From NCBI GenBank assembly GCA_964472905.1, contig CAYYMI010000038.1, forward strand, positions 1 to 23,971: DNA of 23,971 bases. Reading direction: 5' to 3'. Below the pieces are notes generated by a model, which was given only the letters and a program-made list of their open reading frames with translations, was not told where the DNA came from and did no database searches. Position numbers and translations under genes: made by a program. Below are positions 1 through 6,617 of this stretch, in pieces (positions within the stretch are counted from its first letter, which is position 1; every line of letters begins with the position of its first letter). This DNA comes from Hellea sp964472905 (GTDB taxonomy: Bacteria > Pseudomonadota > Alphaproteobacteria > Caulobacterales > Maricaulaceae).

Positions 1-2
1 AT

Positions 3-62
3 GTCCTAGCCAACTTCATCGGTATTAACACCTATCGCTATGTCTTTGAAAACCCTATATAA
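3..62 (+). CDS. Possible 3' end of an upstream gene (partial)
   Basis: Reading from base 3 gives 19 sense codons ending in TAA at 60-62. The decoded tail, NFIGINTYRYVFENPI, has the composition of a real protein C-terminus, with alternating hydrophobic and aromatic residues. No start lies in the window, so only the tail of a gene entering from the left edge would be seen. I cannot assign a family. It could equally be a chance open stretch, since 19 codons is too short to be statistically convincing. Bases 63-191 hold no other gene that I can support. Confidence 0.3.
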   Translation, partial: VLANFIGINTYRYVFENPI

Positions 63-191
63 TTATTTGAAACACCATCAACACCTCTAATCGCCTTCAA
101 GGCCGCAAAACACTTTTGAATAAGGGGCGGTTAGCAATGACGCTTGGCTTATCGACAGATATCTCTTTATAGAATAGGCATAGGAGTATTT

Positions 192-926
192 ATGACGCAT
201 AATCCAACGTGCCTTGTGATTGGCGCAGGTGATGATACGGGCGGCGCTGTGGGTCGCGCTTTTGCCGCAGAAGGGTTAACGGCTTGTCTTGTGCGCCGCG
301 AGCGCCATGCGGATAAACTCGAAGCTTTGGCGCAGTCCATTCGCGATGGGGGCGATAAGGCCGTCGCCCTGCCTGGTGATGCGCGTGATGAAGCGTTTAT
401 GATATCCCTGATTGATAAGATAGAGACCGATATCGGGCCATTAGAGGTCGCCGTGTTTAACATCGGCGCCAATGTCAAATTTCCAATTACGGAAATGACG
501 TCTCGCGTTTATCGCAAGGTTTGGGAAATGGCTTGTTTCGCGGGCTTCCTCATGGGCCGGGAAGTCGCCAAGCGCATGGCCGAGCGCGGCCACGGCACAA
601 TCATCTTTACAGGGGCCACAGCGAGCATGCGCGGCGCGTCAGGCTTTGCCGCATTTGCATCGGCCAAACACGGCTTGCGCGCCCTCGCCCAGTCAATGGG
701 GCGCGAGCTGGGGCCTAAGAATATTCACGTCGCCCATACGGTGATTGACGGAATGATTGATTCAAATTTCATCCGCGAGATGGTGCCCACGGTCGATGAC
801 ATGCGAGATGAAGACGCGATTTTAAACCCTGACCATATTGCCGCGCAATATGTGATGCTACACAAACAGCCCCGCACGGCATGGACACATGAATTGGATC
901 TTAGACCTTGGAAAGAAAAGTGGTGA
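192..926 (+). CDS. SDR-family protein with Phe at the catalytic Tyr position
   Basis: A 244-residue Rossmann-fold protein of the short-chain dehydrogenase/reductase superfamily. The N-terminal nucleotide-binding loop is GAGDDTGGAVG (residues 11-21), and the usual NNAG region reads FNIGAN near residue 90. The active-site YxxxK motif reads FASAK (F155, K159), and the position 13 residues upstream, normally Ser, is Ala142 or Thr143. Lys is kept but Tyr and probably Ser are lost, so ordinary carbonyl reduction is doubtful. From memory, a subgroup of SDRs carrying F/A-x-x-x-K followed by 'LRALAQSM..ELGP..IHV' exists, and this protein fits it. The ATG at 192 is preferred over upstream starts because AGGAG (182-186) lies 5 bases before it. 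The isomerase gene follows after 15 bases, probably in the same transcript. The substrate is unknown. Confidence 0.85.
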   Translation: MTHNPTCLVIGAGDDTGGAVGRAFAAEGLTACLVRRERHADKLEALAQSIRDGGDKAVALPGDARDEAFMISLIDKIETDIGPLEVAVFNIGANVKFPITEMTSRVYRKVWEMACFAGFLMGREVAKRMAERGHGTIIFTGATASMRGASGFAAFASAKHGLRALAQSMGRELGPKNIHVAHTVIDGMIDSNFIREMVPTVDDMRDEDAILNPDHIAAQYVMLHKQPRTAWTHELDLRPWKEKW

Positions 927-941
927 AAGAGAAGTGGTGAT

Positions 942-1541
942 ATGACAAAAACAATAGATTTCATTTTCGACTTTGGCAGTCCAAATGCTTATTTCTCGCA
1001 TCAGGTTCTACCCAAACTCGCGGCTGAAAAAGGCGCGAGCATCAATTATATTCCCTGTCTGTTAGGCGGGATATTTAAGCTCACCAATAACCAAGCCCCG
1101 ATGGTCGCCTTTGCCAATGTCAAAGGCAAAGTCGCTTATGATATGCTTGAAATTAAGCGTTTCATTAAAAAATATGGCCTGACAAAATTTCAGATGAACC
1201 CCCACTTCCCCGTTAATACGCTCTTGCTCGTACGCGGCGCGATTGCCGCCGATAAAGACGGACGCCTCGGCGATTATATAGAGGTAGGTCTCAAAGCGAT
1301 GTGGGAAGATGGACACAATATGAGCAACCCTGAGGTGTTTGCGAAGGTCTTCACCGAAGGCGGGTTTGACGGGGCTAAACTCTTAGCCGCAACGCAGGAC
1401 CAAGCGGTCAAAGATCAACTCATGGCCAATACGGCCGAAGCCGTTGAGCGTGGGGCCTTTGGGATTCCGACCTTTTATGTCGGCGATGAGATGTTCTTTG
1501 GTAAAGACCGTATTGAGCAGGTTATTGACGAGTTGGGTTAG
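942..1541 (+). CDS. 2-hydroxychromene-2-carboxylate isomerase-like DsbA-family protein
   Basis: A 199-residue thioredoxin-fold protein of the HCCA isomerase / GST-kappa branch of the DsbA family. The N-terminus reads FIFDFGSPNAYFSH; Ser13 sits where these isomerases place the catalytic Ser that activates glutathione, and the DsbA CxxC is absent. A central NPHFPVNT segment and the C-terminal FGIPTFYVGDEMFFG, with the cis-Pro loop, are also family hallmarks. Founding members isomerise 2-hydroxychromene-2-carboxylate during naphthalene breakdown, but most homologues have no proven substrate, and no aromatic-degradation genes are nearby. It follows the SDR gene by 15 bases. Its TAG stop overlaps the TAA of the convergent yacG by 4 bases, with no terminator between them. 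Confidence 0.88.
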   Translation: MTKTIDFIFDFGSPNAYFSHQVLPKLAAEKGASINYIPCLLGGIFKLTNNQAPMVAFANVKGKVAYDMLEIKRFIKKYGLTKFQMNPHFPVNTLLLVRGAIAADKDGRLGDYIEVGLKAMWEDGHNMSNPEVFAKVFTEGGFDGAKLLAATQDQAVKDQLMANTAEAVERGAFGIPTFYVGDEMFFGKDRIEQVIDELG

Positions 1542-1747
1542 TCTTCATCCCGAAAGGTAATATCGGCGTCAGGGTTTTGGTCATTGGCGGCCACCGTGGC
1601 TTCACCGTCTCGTCCCGGAATGGCGTAACTGCCTTTCAGCCAGCGGCCTAGGTCAATATCGGCGCAGCGTTTGGAGCAAAAGGGTTTGGCAGCTTCATCA
1701 GACGGCTTATCGCAAATCGGGCAATTATCGCGGATCGTTTTGGACAT
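1538..1747 (-). CDS. yacG: DNA gyrase inhibitor / zinc-binding protein YacG
   Basis: A 69-residue cytoplasmic zinc protein. The four ligands are visible as CPIC (C9, C12) and CSKRC (C24, C28), followed by the family's ADIDLGRWLKGSYAIPG segment. In E. coli YacG binds GyrB and inhibits DNA gyrase; the same role here is inferred from the family. The C-terminal tail is acidic. It is the last gene of the murA-to-yacG cluster: its ATG overlaps the TAA of the RNase E/G gene by one base (TAATG), suggesting translational coupling. Its stop overlaps that of the convergent isomerase gene. Confidence 0.93.
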   Translation of the reverse strand: MSKTIRDNCPICDKPSDEAAKPFCSKRCADIDLGRWLKGSYAIPGRDGEATVAANDQNPDADITFRDED

Positions 1748-2763
1748 TATCGATCTGCCGTAATACTGGGCGTGCCGCCCGCTTCAATTTTAAAGCGCGC
1801 ACCGAGGCGTTCGGTCAATGGCGCTTTCCAATCTATGTGATCTGCGTCCAGCCAGTTCATCACATGATGGCGAACAGTCATAGTGAGCTGCGCGCCGGGA
1901 TTTGCAGCTCCTTCTCGCTCTAATTGGCGCAGCGCTCTAAGGGCGAGTGTTTGGGTCGTTGGCGACCCTATGCGGTTATTTAGGGTTTCATCCAGAGACA
2001 GGCTAGATTTTGAGCGCGTCATTTCCATCGCGCCAAAGCGGGACAGCGGCGCGATTTTGATAATATTAGGGTCGTCCTTAAAGGCGCGCTCTGCCGCCTT
2101 TTGCACGGTGTTTCTTTGGCGGGGTTGGCGAAGGTTAGGCAGGTCAATTACGACAAGGCCGCCAAGACCGCGTAGACGTAGTTCATGCGCAATCATAGGC
2201 AAGGCCGCCATGCACACATCAAAGCTGCTCTTGGCGGTGCCTTTATCGACATCAATCGCGACAAGGGCGCGGGTGCGCTCAATTGAGATCGTGCCGCCGC
2301 CCTTTATGGCCAGCTCCGTTTCTGTGGCTTCATCAATGACCGAGACGGTGGCCTGCGCAAATTCAATGCCGGCAAACCGTTTGGCGATAAACGTCTTGAG
2401 ATCATCGCCAGATAATTTAGCGGGATTATCTGCATCGCTTAATTGTTTAAATTTTACAATAGGCCCCTTACCTATTTCCGTAGCTTTGGACACTTCGAAT
2501 TCTGCCATCTGCCCTTCGTTGAGGCGCGGGGCATTAGGAGAATTTGTAAACTTAAAGAGCCCTTGCGCTTTGGTGCCAAGTTCAATGAATGCCCCGCCCA
2601 TGGATTGGTCTATCTTGGCAATGCGCCCTGCAAAGATATCGCCCTCACGTGGCTTATCTTTATCACTCCAGCGCCGCACATAAAGCTCGACCAAGCGGCG
2701 ACCTTCGTAAACAGCGGCCCGTGTTTCACCGACACAGTCTTCGATAACACACCTGCGTTTCAT
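1747..2763 (-). CDS. Short RNase E/G-family ribonuclease
   Basis: A 338-residue protein of the RNase E/G family. The N-terminal S1-like RNA-binding region contains GDIFAGRIAKIDQSMGGAFI (about residues 41-60). The DNase-I-like catalytic region has RALVAIDVDKG and GGLVVIDLPNL, placing D171 and D207 where RNase E/G keep their two metal-binding Asp residues, followed by RFGAMEMTR. The family's CPxC zinc-link, small domain and long scaffold tail are missing, so this is much shorter than RNase E (over 800 residues) and E. coli RNase G (about 490). Alphaproteobacteria often carry such a short paralogue between maf and yacG in addition to a full RNase E elsewhere. It overlaps maf by 4 bases (ATGA) and yacG by 1. 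Endoribonuclease activity is inferred. Confidence 0.88.
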   Translation of the reverse strand: MKRRCVIEDCVGETRAAVYEGRRLVELYVRRWSDKDKPREGDIFAGRIAKIDQSMGGAFIELGTKAQGLFKFTNSPNAPRLNEGQMAEFEVSKATEIGKGPIVKFKQLSDADNPAKLSGDDLKTFIAKRFAGIEFAQATVSVIDEATETELAIKGGGTISIERTRALVAIDVDKGTAKSSFDVCMAALPMIAHELRLRGLGGLVVIDLPNLRQPRQRNTVQKAAERAFKDDPNIIKIAPLSRFGAMEMTRSKSSLSLDETLNNRIGSPTTQTLALRALRQLEREGAANPGAQLTMTVRHHVMNWLDADHIDWKAPLTERLGARFKIEAGGTPSITADR

Positions 2764-3344
2764 GAGGGGTATCCTGCGCCTGTCAAAAGGTTACGCGTTT
2801 CAAAAAGGGGAAGTCCAACAACATTTGTATAGGAACCCATTAGATGCGATATAAAAGCTCCTGCTCTGCCTTGAATACCATAACCGCCTGCCTTGCCAGT
2901 CCATTCACCGCTTTCGATATATTGATTAAGTTCTGCATCAGAGAGCCGTTTCATTTTAAGACGCGTTTCAACAACGCGGCTGGTCATCTCACCATTGGCC
3001 TTAATCACGGCAACACCAGTAAATACACGGTGTCCCTGCCCTGACATCAGCTCTAAACATTTACGCGCTTCTTTAATTGTTTCGGTCTTAGGAAGAATTC
3101 TACGGCCAACCCCAACAACTGTGTCTGCGGCTAAGATAATGGCATCAGGATTATCGCTCGCAACTTTGATCGCTTTTTCGCGGGCTAATCTTAGTGCGTG
3201 CCCTTTAGGAAGCTCTCCCGCTATGGGGTCTTCATTGATATCAGCGGGCATGACTTCGTCGGGAACAATTCCGATTTGGGCAAGCAAATCTAGGCGCCGC
3301 GGAGAGGCGCTGGCTAAAATTAATTTTGGAGGATTACCGCTCAT
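2760..3344 (-). CDS. maf: Maf-family nucleoside triphosphate pyrophosphatase
   Basis: A 194-residue, full-length Maf/Ham1-fold pyrophosphatase. The signature LILASASPRR is at residues 8-17, the AADTVV motif puts the catalytic Asp at about 74, and the C-terminal region carries GKAGGYGIQGRAG and VGLPLFET. Maf proteins hydrolyse dTTP/UTP or modified nucleotides to monophosphates and limit misincorporation; the C-terminal motif suggests the dTTP/UTP-type (YhdE-like) branch, with moderate certainty. It lies 15 bases after infA and overlaps the next gene by 4 bases, so it is probably cotranscribed with both. No strong Shine-Dalgarno precedes the ATG at 3344. Confidence 0.93.
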   Translation of the reverse strand: MSGNPPKLILASASPRRLDLLAQIGIVPDEVMPADINEDPIAGELPKGHALRLAREKAIKVASDNPDAIILAADTVVGVGRRILPKTETIKEARKCLELMSGQGHRVFTGVAVIKANGEMTSRVVETRLKMKRLSDAELNQYIESGEWTGKAGGYGIQGRAGAFISHLMGSYTNVVGLPLFETRNLLTGAGYPS

Positions 3345-3359
3345 ACAAGCGCGGCGAGC

Positions 3360-3578
3360 TTATTTAAATCGATAAGTGATACGGCCTTTGGTGAGGTCGT
3401 AAGGTGTCATCTCAACAGTCACTTTATCTCCAGCTAAAACACGAATACGGTTCTTGCGCATACGCCCAGCTGTGTGTGCTATAATTTCATGGTCATTGAC
3501 CAATTTTACGCGGAATGTTGCATTGGGTAAAAGTTCTAAAACTTCACCTTCAAATTCCAAAAGTTCTTCTTTAGCCAA
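3360..3578 (-). CDS. infA: Translation initiation factor IF-1, TTG start
   Basis: A 72-residue single OB-fold protein that matches IF-1 along its whole length: MAKEELLEFEGEV at the start, HTAGRMRKNRIRVLAGD in the middle and DLTKGRITYRFK at the end. IF-1 occupies the 30S A site and works with IF-2 and IF-3 to select the initiator tRNA. The start codon is TTG (bases 3578-3576): the conserved N-terminus begins exactly there, no in-frame ATG or GTG lies just upstream, and AAAGGA (GGA six bases before) forms a good ribosome binding site. It has its own 103-base leader after the phosphatase gene, so it may have a separate promoter, and it is followed by maf after 15 bases. Confidence 0.97.
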   Translation of the reverse strand: MAKEELLEFEGEVLELLPNATFRVKLVNDHEIIAHTAGRMRKNRIRVLAGDKVTVEMTPYDLTKGRITYRFK

Positions 3579-3631
3579 ACTAAATCCTTTTATTAGCTAT
3601 TGCCAACTCCCCACGAGTCAGCATTTCCAGC

Positions 3632-3643
3632 GCCTATATAGGC
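3632..3643. promoter_or_regulatory. Perfect 12-base palindrome GCCTATATAGGC upstream of infA
   Basis: The 103-base gap 3579-3681 between the phosphatase gene and infA contains the perfect palindrome GCCTATATAGGC, centred about 60 bases upstream of the infA start. Its TATATA core could act as part of a -10 element on either strand, and the dyad could be an operator. I see no good -35 hexamer at the correct spacing. Just upstream on the minus strand is a weak AAAAC-CCT-GTTTT hairpin followed by T residues, which might end transcripts from the phosphatase gene. All regulatory roles are inference. Confidence 0.35.
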
Positions 3644-3681
3644 ATTTTTCTGAAAAAAACAGGGTTTTATTCCATAAAGAC

Positions 3682-4101
3682 TTAACCAAAGCGCCGTTTC
3701 AATCGTGCTTCGATATTATCTCTTATAGCACGGTAGTTGTTCATCATCGCGCGTACATCGAGCGATCCATGAGTTGGGTCCGGTATCGGCCAACGCTCAA
3801 CTACCGTCGCGCCATCATAAAAAGCGGCCTCTGCAGCGGAACCTGCAGCATCCGTGAAGGCAATAACGATATCAAAGGGATAATCACATACATCACCCAA
3901 GGTTTGTGCAGAATGTTGACTCATATCGATATTTTTCTCACGCATAACGGCGACCATCAAGTCATCAAGCTCGCCAGATGCCATACCGCAAGATTGTGAT
4001 TGAATATGCGGGTAAAGTTTTTTCATGATACCCTCCGCCATTGGAGACCGGATGGAGTTAAGATAGCACACAAACAAAACAGATTTAGGCAAGGGCTTCA
4101 T
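3682..4101 (-). CDS. Low-molecular-weight protein tyrosine phosphatase-like protein
   Basis: A 139-residue LMW-PTP-fold protein. The CX5R phosphate loop is VCYLNSIRSP (C12, R18), and the general-acid region is PIPDP with D108. Proteins at this locus are often labelled arsenate reductase, but the sequence alone fits the shared LMW-PTP/ArsC fold and does not prove either activity. The ATG at 4101 is chosen: it lies 2 bases after the UPF0262 stop and begins MKPLPKSVLFVC, close to the conserved strand. An upstream TTG at 4131 would add 10 residues within the neighbouring gene and lacks a ribosome binding site. No arsenic-resistance genes are nearby. Confidence 0.85.
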   Translation of the reverse strand: MKPLPKSVLFVCYLNSIRSPMAEGIMKKLYPHIQSQSCGMASGELDDLMVAVMREKNIDMSQHSAQTLGDVCDYPFDIVIAFTDAAGSAAEAAFYDGATVVERWPIPDPTHGSLDVRAMMNNYRAIRDNIEARLKRRFG

Positions 4102-4103
4102 CT

Positions 4104-4601
4104 TTACGATGGCCGCCGATGCAAAGAGCAAATCAACGTAAAAATACGGCGTGATGTGTTGAAATCAATCTCTATCGAATTACGTAGGCTATCCGTCAAA
4201 AGGCGTGAGCCTTCATTGTGCAGCCCCCGACGTCCCATATCTATGGCTTCAATCTGGGCCGAGGTCGCCGTCCGAATGGCATTATGATAACTTTCACAGA
4301 TCAAGAAGTAATCTTTTATAATCCGACGAAAAGGTGTCATGGAGAGTGTGTATTTGCCAATCTCAGTTCCCGTGGAACGCTTAACGTCCATAACAAGGCG
4401 CTGCCCATCTTGAAGAGACAAATCAACCAGATAAGGTCCTCTCTCGCTTTCAAGAGGTCTAAATTCATTGTCTTCTAAAAGATCAAATATAGCAACGCGG
4501 CGCTCATGCTGCATTTCTACATTCGTAACAGGCAAACTATCTGCGTCGATATTAAGCTCGACGATATAATGATCTTGCCCCTTATCTGCCTCTTCACTCA
4601 T
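4104..4601 (-). CDS. UPF0262 family protein
   Basis: A 165-residue conserved protein of unknown function, essentially restricted to Alphaproteobacteria. Family hallmarks are HERRVAIFDLLEDN (about residues 32-45), PFRRIIKDYFLICESYHNAI, and the very conserved IEAIDMGRRGLHNEGS, ending in a RRIFTLICSLH segment. There is no signal peptide or membrane segment, so it is likely cytoplasmic. It sits between DUF2948 (ATGA, 4-base overlap) and the phosphatase gene (2-base gap). The stable association with murA, infA and maf points to a housekeeping role, but none is known. Confidence 0.93.
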   Translation of the reverse strand: MSEEADKGQDHYIVELNIDADSLPVTNVEMQHERRVAIFDLLEDNEFRPLESERGPYLVDLSLQDGQRLVMDVKRSTGTEIGKYTLSMTPFRRIIKDYFLICESYHNAIRTATSAQIEAIDMGRRGLHNEGSRLLTDSLRNSIEIDFNTSRRIFTLICSLHRRPS

Positions 4602-5014
4602 TGAGGATGCATCGGAAGTTTATCCGTTTCCCTTGAGTCTGTAACATCAGCTAAAATAACATCCAGAGCTTCAACATCTGCATGTAGTTCTCCGCCGCCC
4701 GCGAAAATGAGCTTCATGATGCCGCCAGGCGCATCCGTTTCTTCAAAGTCAAGATTAAGCAGGACAGCCATAGCTTCAGGGTCTGATCTATCTATTCCCC
4801 TTGCTTTGACATTTAACACGCCATCAAATCGTAGTCCTGATTGCGCTCTGGCACCCTTATCTTGTTCGTGACGAAAGCGCGACATACGTAGCGTTAAAGA
4901 CCGACCACGCATATTATAGGTAATCTCGCCCACACGCAGAATAGCATCTTGCACCGCCGCAGCGATGACGTCTAAATCAGCTTGTGTTTCAGCCCTAAGG
5001 CGAAGCTTAGTCAT
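4598..5014 (-). CDS. DUF2948 family protein
   Basis: A 138-residue protein matching DUF2948, another alphaproteobacterial family of unknown function. Recognisable parts are LRLRAETQADLDVIAAAVQD at the start, then VGEITYNMRGRSLTLRMSRF, then RFDGVLNVKARGID, and the C-terminal MKLIFAGGGELHADVEALD. It is probably soluble. It starts 31 bases after murA and shares a 4-base ATGA overlap with UPF0262. In many alphaproteobacteria I recall hisD lying between these two genes; here they are directly fused end to start. Confidence 0.9.
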   Translation of the reverse strand: MTKLRLRAETQADLDVIAAAVQDAILRVGEITYNMRGRSLTLRMSRFRHEQDKGARAQSGLRFDGVLNVKARGIDRSDPEAMAVLLNLDFEETDAPGGIMKLIFAGGGELHADVEALDVILADVTDSRETDKLPMHPQ

Positions 5015-5045
5015 CTAGAACTCTTTTAGCTTTAGTCTTTTCAAA

Positions 5046-6308
5046 CTATTCTTTTTCTCTGCGGATATTAGCGCCGCATTGTCCAAGCTTTACTTCTATA
5101 TGTTCAAAGCCGCGGTCAAGGTGATATACGCGCCCAACATGTGTTTCTCCGCGAGAGGCTAGCCCTGCATTGATCAAAGACGCAGACGCCCGCAGGTCAG
5201 TCGCCATCACGGGCGCCCCTTTAAGCTCTCTAACCCCGCGAACAATAGCTTCGCGTCCTGTCACAGTTATATCTGCCCCCATGCGAGACAATTCTGGACA
5301 ATGCATGAAACGGTTTTCGAAAATATTCTCACGAATAATTGAGACCCCATCCGCAAAACACATCAAAGCCATGAATTGAGCCTGTAGATCTGTTGGAAAA
5401 CCCGGATAAGCTTGTGTATCAACATCAACGGCCTTGGGACGACCTCCGCCGCGTTCAATGAGAACCGTCGTTTCATCGAGGCTAACTTTAGCCCCTGCTT
5501 GGGCGATTAAAGGCCACAGCGAACCTAAATGATCAGAGCGTATATTTGTTAGCCGGACAGACCCACCTGCTGTCGCCGCCGCTAAGGCATAAGTCCCCGC
5601 TTCAATGCGGTCAGGGACAACGGAATGTGTCACGCCGCCGAGTTTGGACACACCCTTAATTCTGATTTCGGAACGACCTGCGCCTGTAATTTTGGCTCCC
5701 ATTGCATTGAGGCAATCCGCCAAATCTATAATTTCCGGTTCTCTGGCAGCATTATTTAAGACCGTTTCACCCTTGGCGAGTACAGCCGTGAGTATGGCGT
5801 GTTCTGTTGCGCCGACACTTATGAAAGGAAATGTAATCTCAGCGCCTTTCAGGCCGCCGCTTGTTTTGGCTATCACATAGCCCTCTTCAAGTTTTATAAC
5901 CGCGCCAAATGACTCCATCGCTTTAAGGTGTAAATCAACAGGTCGGGCTCCGATTGCGCAACCTCCGGGGAGTGAAACTTTGGCTGATCCATTGCGCGCA
6001 ATAAGCGGACCTAACACATTAAAACTTGCCCGCATTTTTCGTACCAGATCATAAGGAGCGGTCGTTGATGTCAGTTTCTGTGCATGAAGGGTCATCTCCG
6101 TGCCCTTACCTGCCTTAACTTTTACGCCTAGATGCTCCAATAATCCTGCCATAGACCGCGTATCCCGCAGCCTCGGCATATTAGTCAGTTTTATGGGTTT
6201 ATCCGTTAACAGACACACAGCCATTAATTTTATAGCCGAGTTTTTAGCGCCGCTTATTGCGATTTCACCATTTAGCGGAAACCCACCCTCGATAACAATT
6301 TTATCCAT
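5046..6308 (-). CDS. murA: UDP-N-acetylglucosamine 1-carboxyvinyltransferase MurA
   Basis: A 420-residue enzyme of full family length that transfers enolpyruvate from PEP to UDP-GlcNAc, the first committed step of peptidoglycan synthesis in the cytoplasm. Visible active-site features are K22-N23 in SGAKNSA, the loop GGCAIGARPVDLH with the PEP-reactive Cys117 (the residue fosfomycin alkylates in the family), and D307 in YPGFPTDLQAQ. Two inside-out alpha/beta domains are expected from the family. Small departures from the common sequence occur in KNSAIKLMA and KMRASFNVLG. It heads the tight minus-strand cluster; an 83-base gap separates it from the small ORF upstream. Confidence 0.98.
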   Translation of the reverse strand: MDKIVIEGGFPLNGEIAISGAKNSAIKLMAVCLLTDKPIKLTNMPRLRDTRSMAGLLEHLGVKVKAGKGTEMTLHAQKLTSTTAPYDLVRKMRASFNVLGPLIARNGSAKVSLPGGCAIGARPVDLHLKAMESFGAVIKLEEGYVIAKTSGGLKGAEITFPFISVGATEHAILTAVLAKGETVLNNAAREPEIIDLADCLNAMGAKITGAGRSEIRIKGVSKLGGVTHSVVPDRIEAGTYALAAATAGGSVRLTNIRSDHLGSLWPLIAQAGAKVSLDETTVLIERGGGRPKAVDVDTQAYPGFPTDLQAQFMALMCFADGVSIIRENIFENRFMHCPELSRMGADITVTGREAIVRGVRELKGAPVMATDLRASASLINAGLASRGETHVGRVYHLDRGFEHIEVKLGQCGANIRREKE

Positions 6309-6391
6309 CTTTATTCCTTTGCAAAAAGATTCAATCTACGGAATCAATTTGCCAATTCTGAGGCTGTCTTAAGGCACATTTGCCTTGATTG

Positions 6392-6535
6392 TCACGTCTC
6401 TGTTTTGGATTGACTATTCTGCTTAGATTTCCGCATAGCTTGCTTTCTACGGCGCAAATTTGCTCTCAAATTTTCAGCCAACCGCTCTTGCTTGGTAAGT
6501 TTTGGCATTTTGGGTTTTGGGATATTATCAGGCAT
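6392..6535 (-). CDS. Small basic protein upstream of murA (47 aa)
   Basis: A 47-codon ORF, ATG at 6535 and TGA at 6392-6394, fills most of the gap between murA and the desaturase gene. It starts MPDNIPKPKMPKLTKQER and continues with an Arg/Lys-rich helix, LAENLRANLRRRKQAMRKS, then a polar tail. A TAA lies in frame four codons before the ATG, so the start cannot move far upstream; an internal ATG at codon 10 is the alternative. From memory, small alphaproteobacterial hypothetical proteins share an 'RLAxxLRxNLxRRKxQ' pattern. The charge suggests binding to nucleic acid or ribosomes, which is inference. It is oriented with murA and may be cotranscribed. Confidence 0.7.
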   Translation of the reverse strand: MPDNIPKPKMPKLTKQERLAENLRANLRRRKQAMRKSKQNSQSKTET

Positions 6536-6581
6536 AACTTCAACTTACCGTGTTCTTCTATAATTTCAACGGTGAGTCACG

Positions 6582-6610
6582 TTGACACTTTCCTCTGACA
6601 ACCGCATGAT
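6582..6610 (+). promoter_or_regulatory. Candidate sigma-70 promoter of the desaturase gene
   Basis: A perfect -35 hexamer TTGACA (6582-6587) is followed by a 17-base spacer and CATGAT (6605-6610), which matches four of six -10 consensus bases. Initiation would be expected around 6617, immediately at the ATG at 6618, giving a leaderless or nearly leaderless mRNA. The same TTG is also a possible start codon, preceded by GGTGAG (6571-6576), so promoter and coding interpretations compete. Confidence 0.45.
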
Positions 6611-6617
6611 ATTACAT

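Noticed and set aside
67..91. TTGAAA and TCTAAT upstream of the first SDR gene as a promoter
   Set aside because: Good hexamers but a 13-base spacer; not supportable without transcript data.
1883..2683. Long open frame on the plus strand opposite the RNase E/G gene
   Set aside because: It is antisense to a gene with clear family motifs, its translation shows no recognisable domain and is Ser/Arg-rich as expected for a shadow frame.
3682..4101. Arsenate reductase label for the phosphatase
   Set aside because: The CX5R loop is shared by ArsC-like and tyrosine phosphatases, and there is no arsenic-resistance gene or extra Cys pattern nearby to support reductase activity.
4102..4131. TTG start at 4131 for the phosphatase gene
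   Set aside because: It would extend the protein into the UPF0262 gene without a ribosome binding site; the ATG at 4101 gives the normal N-terminus.
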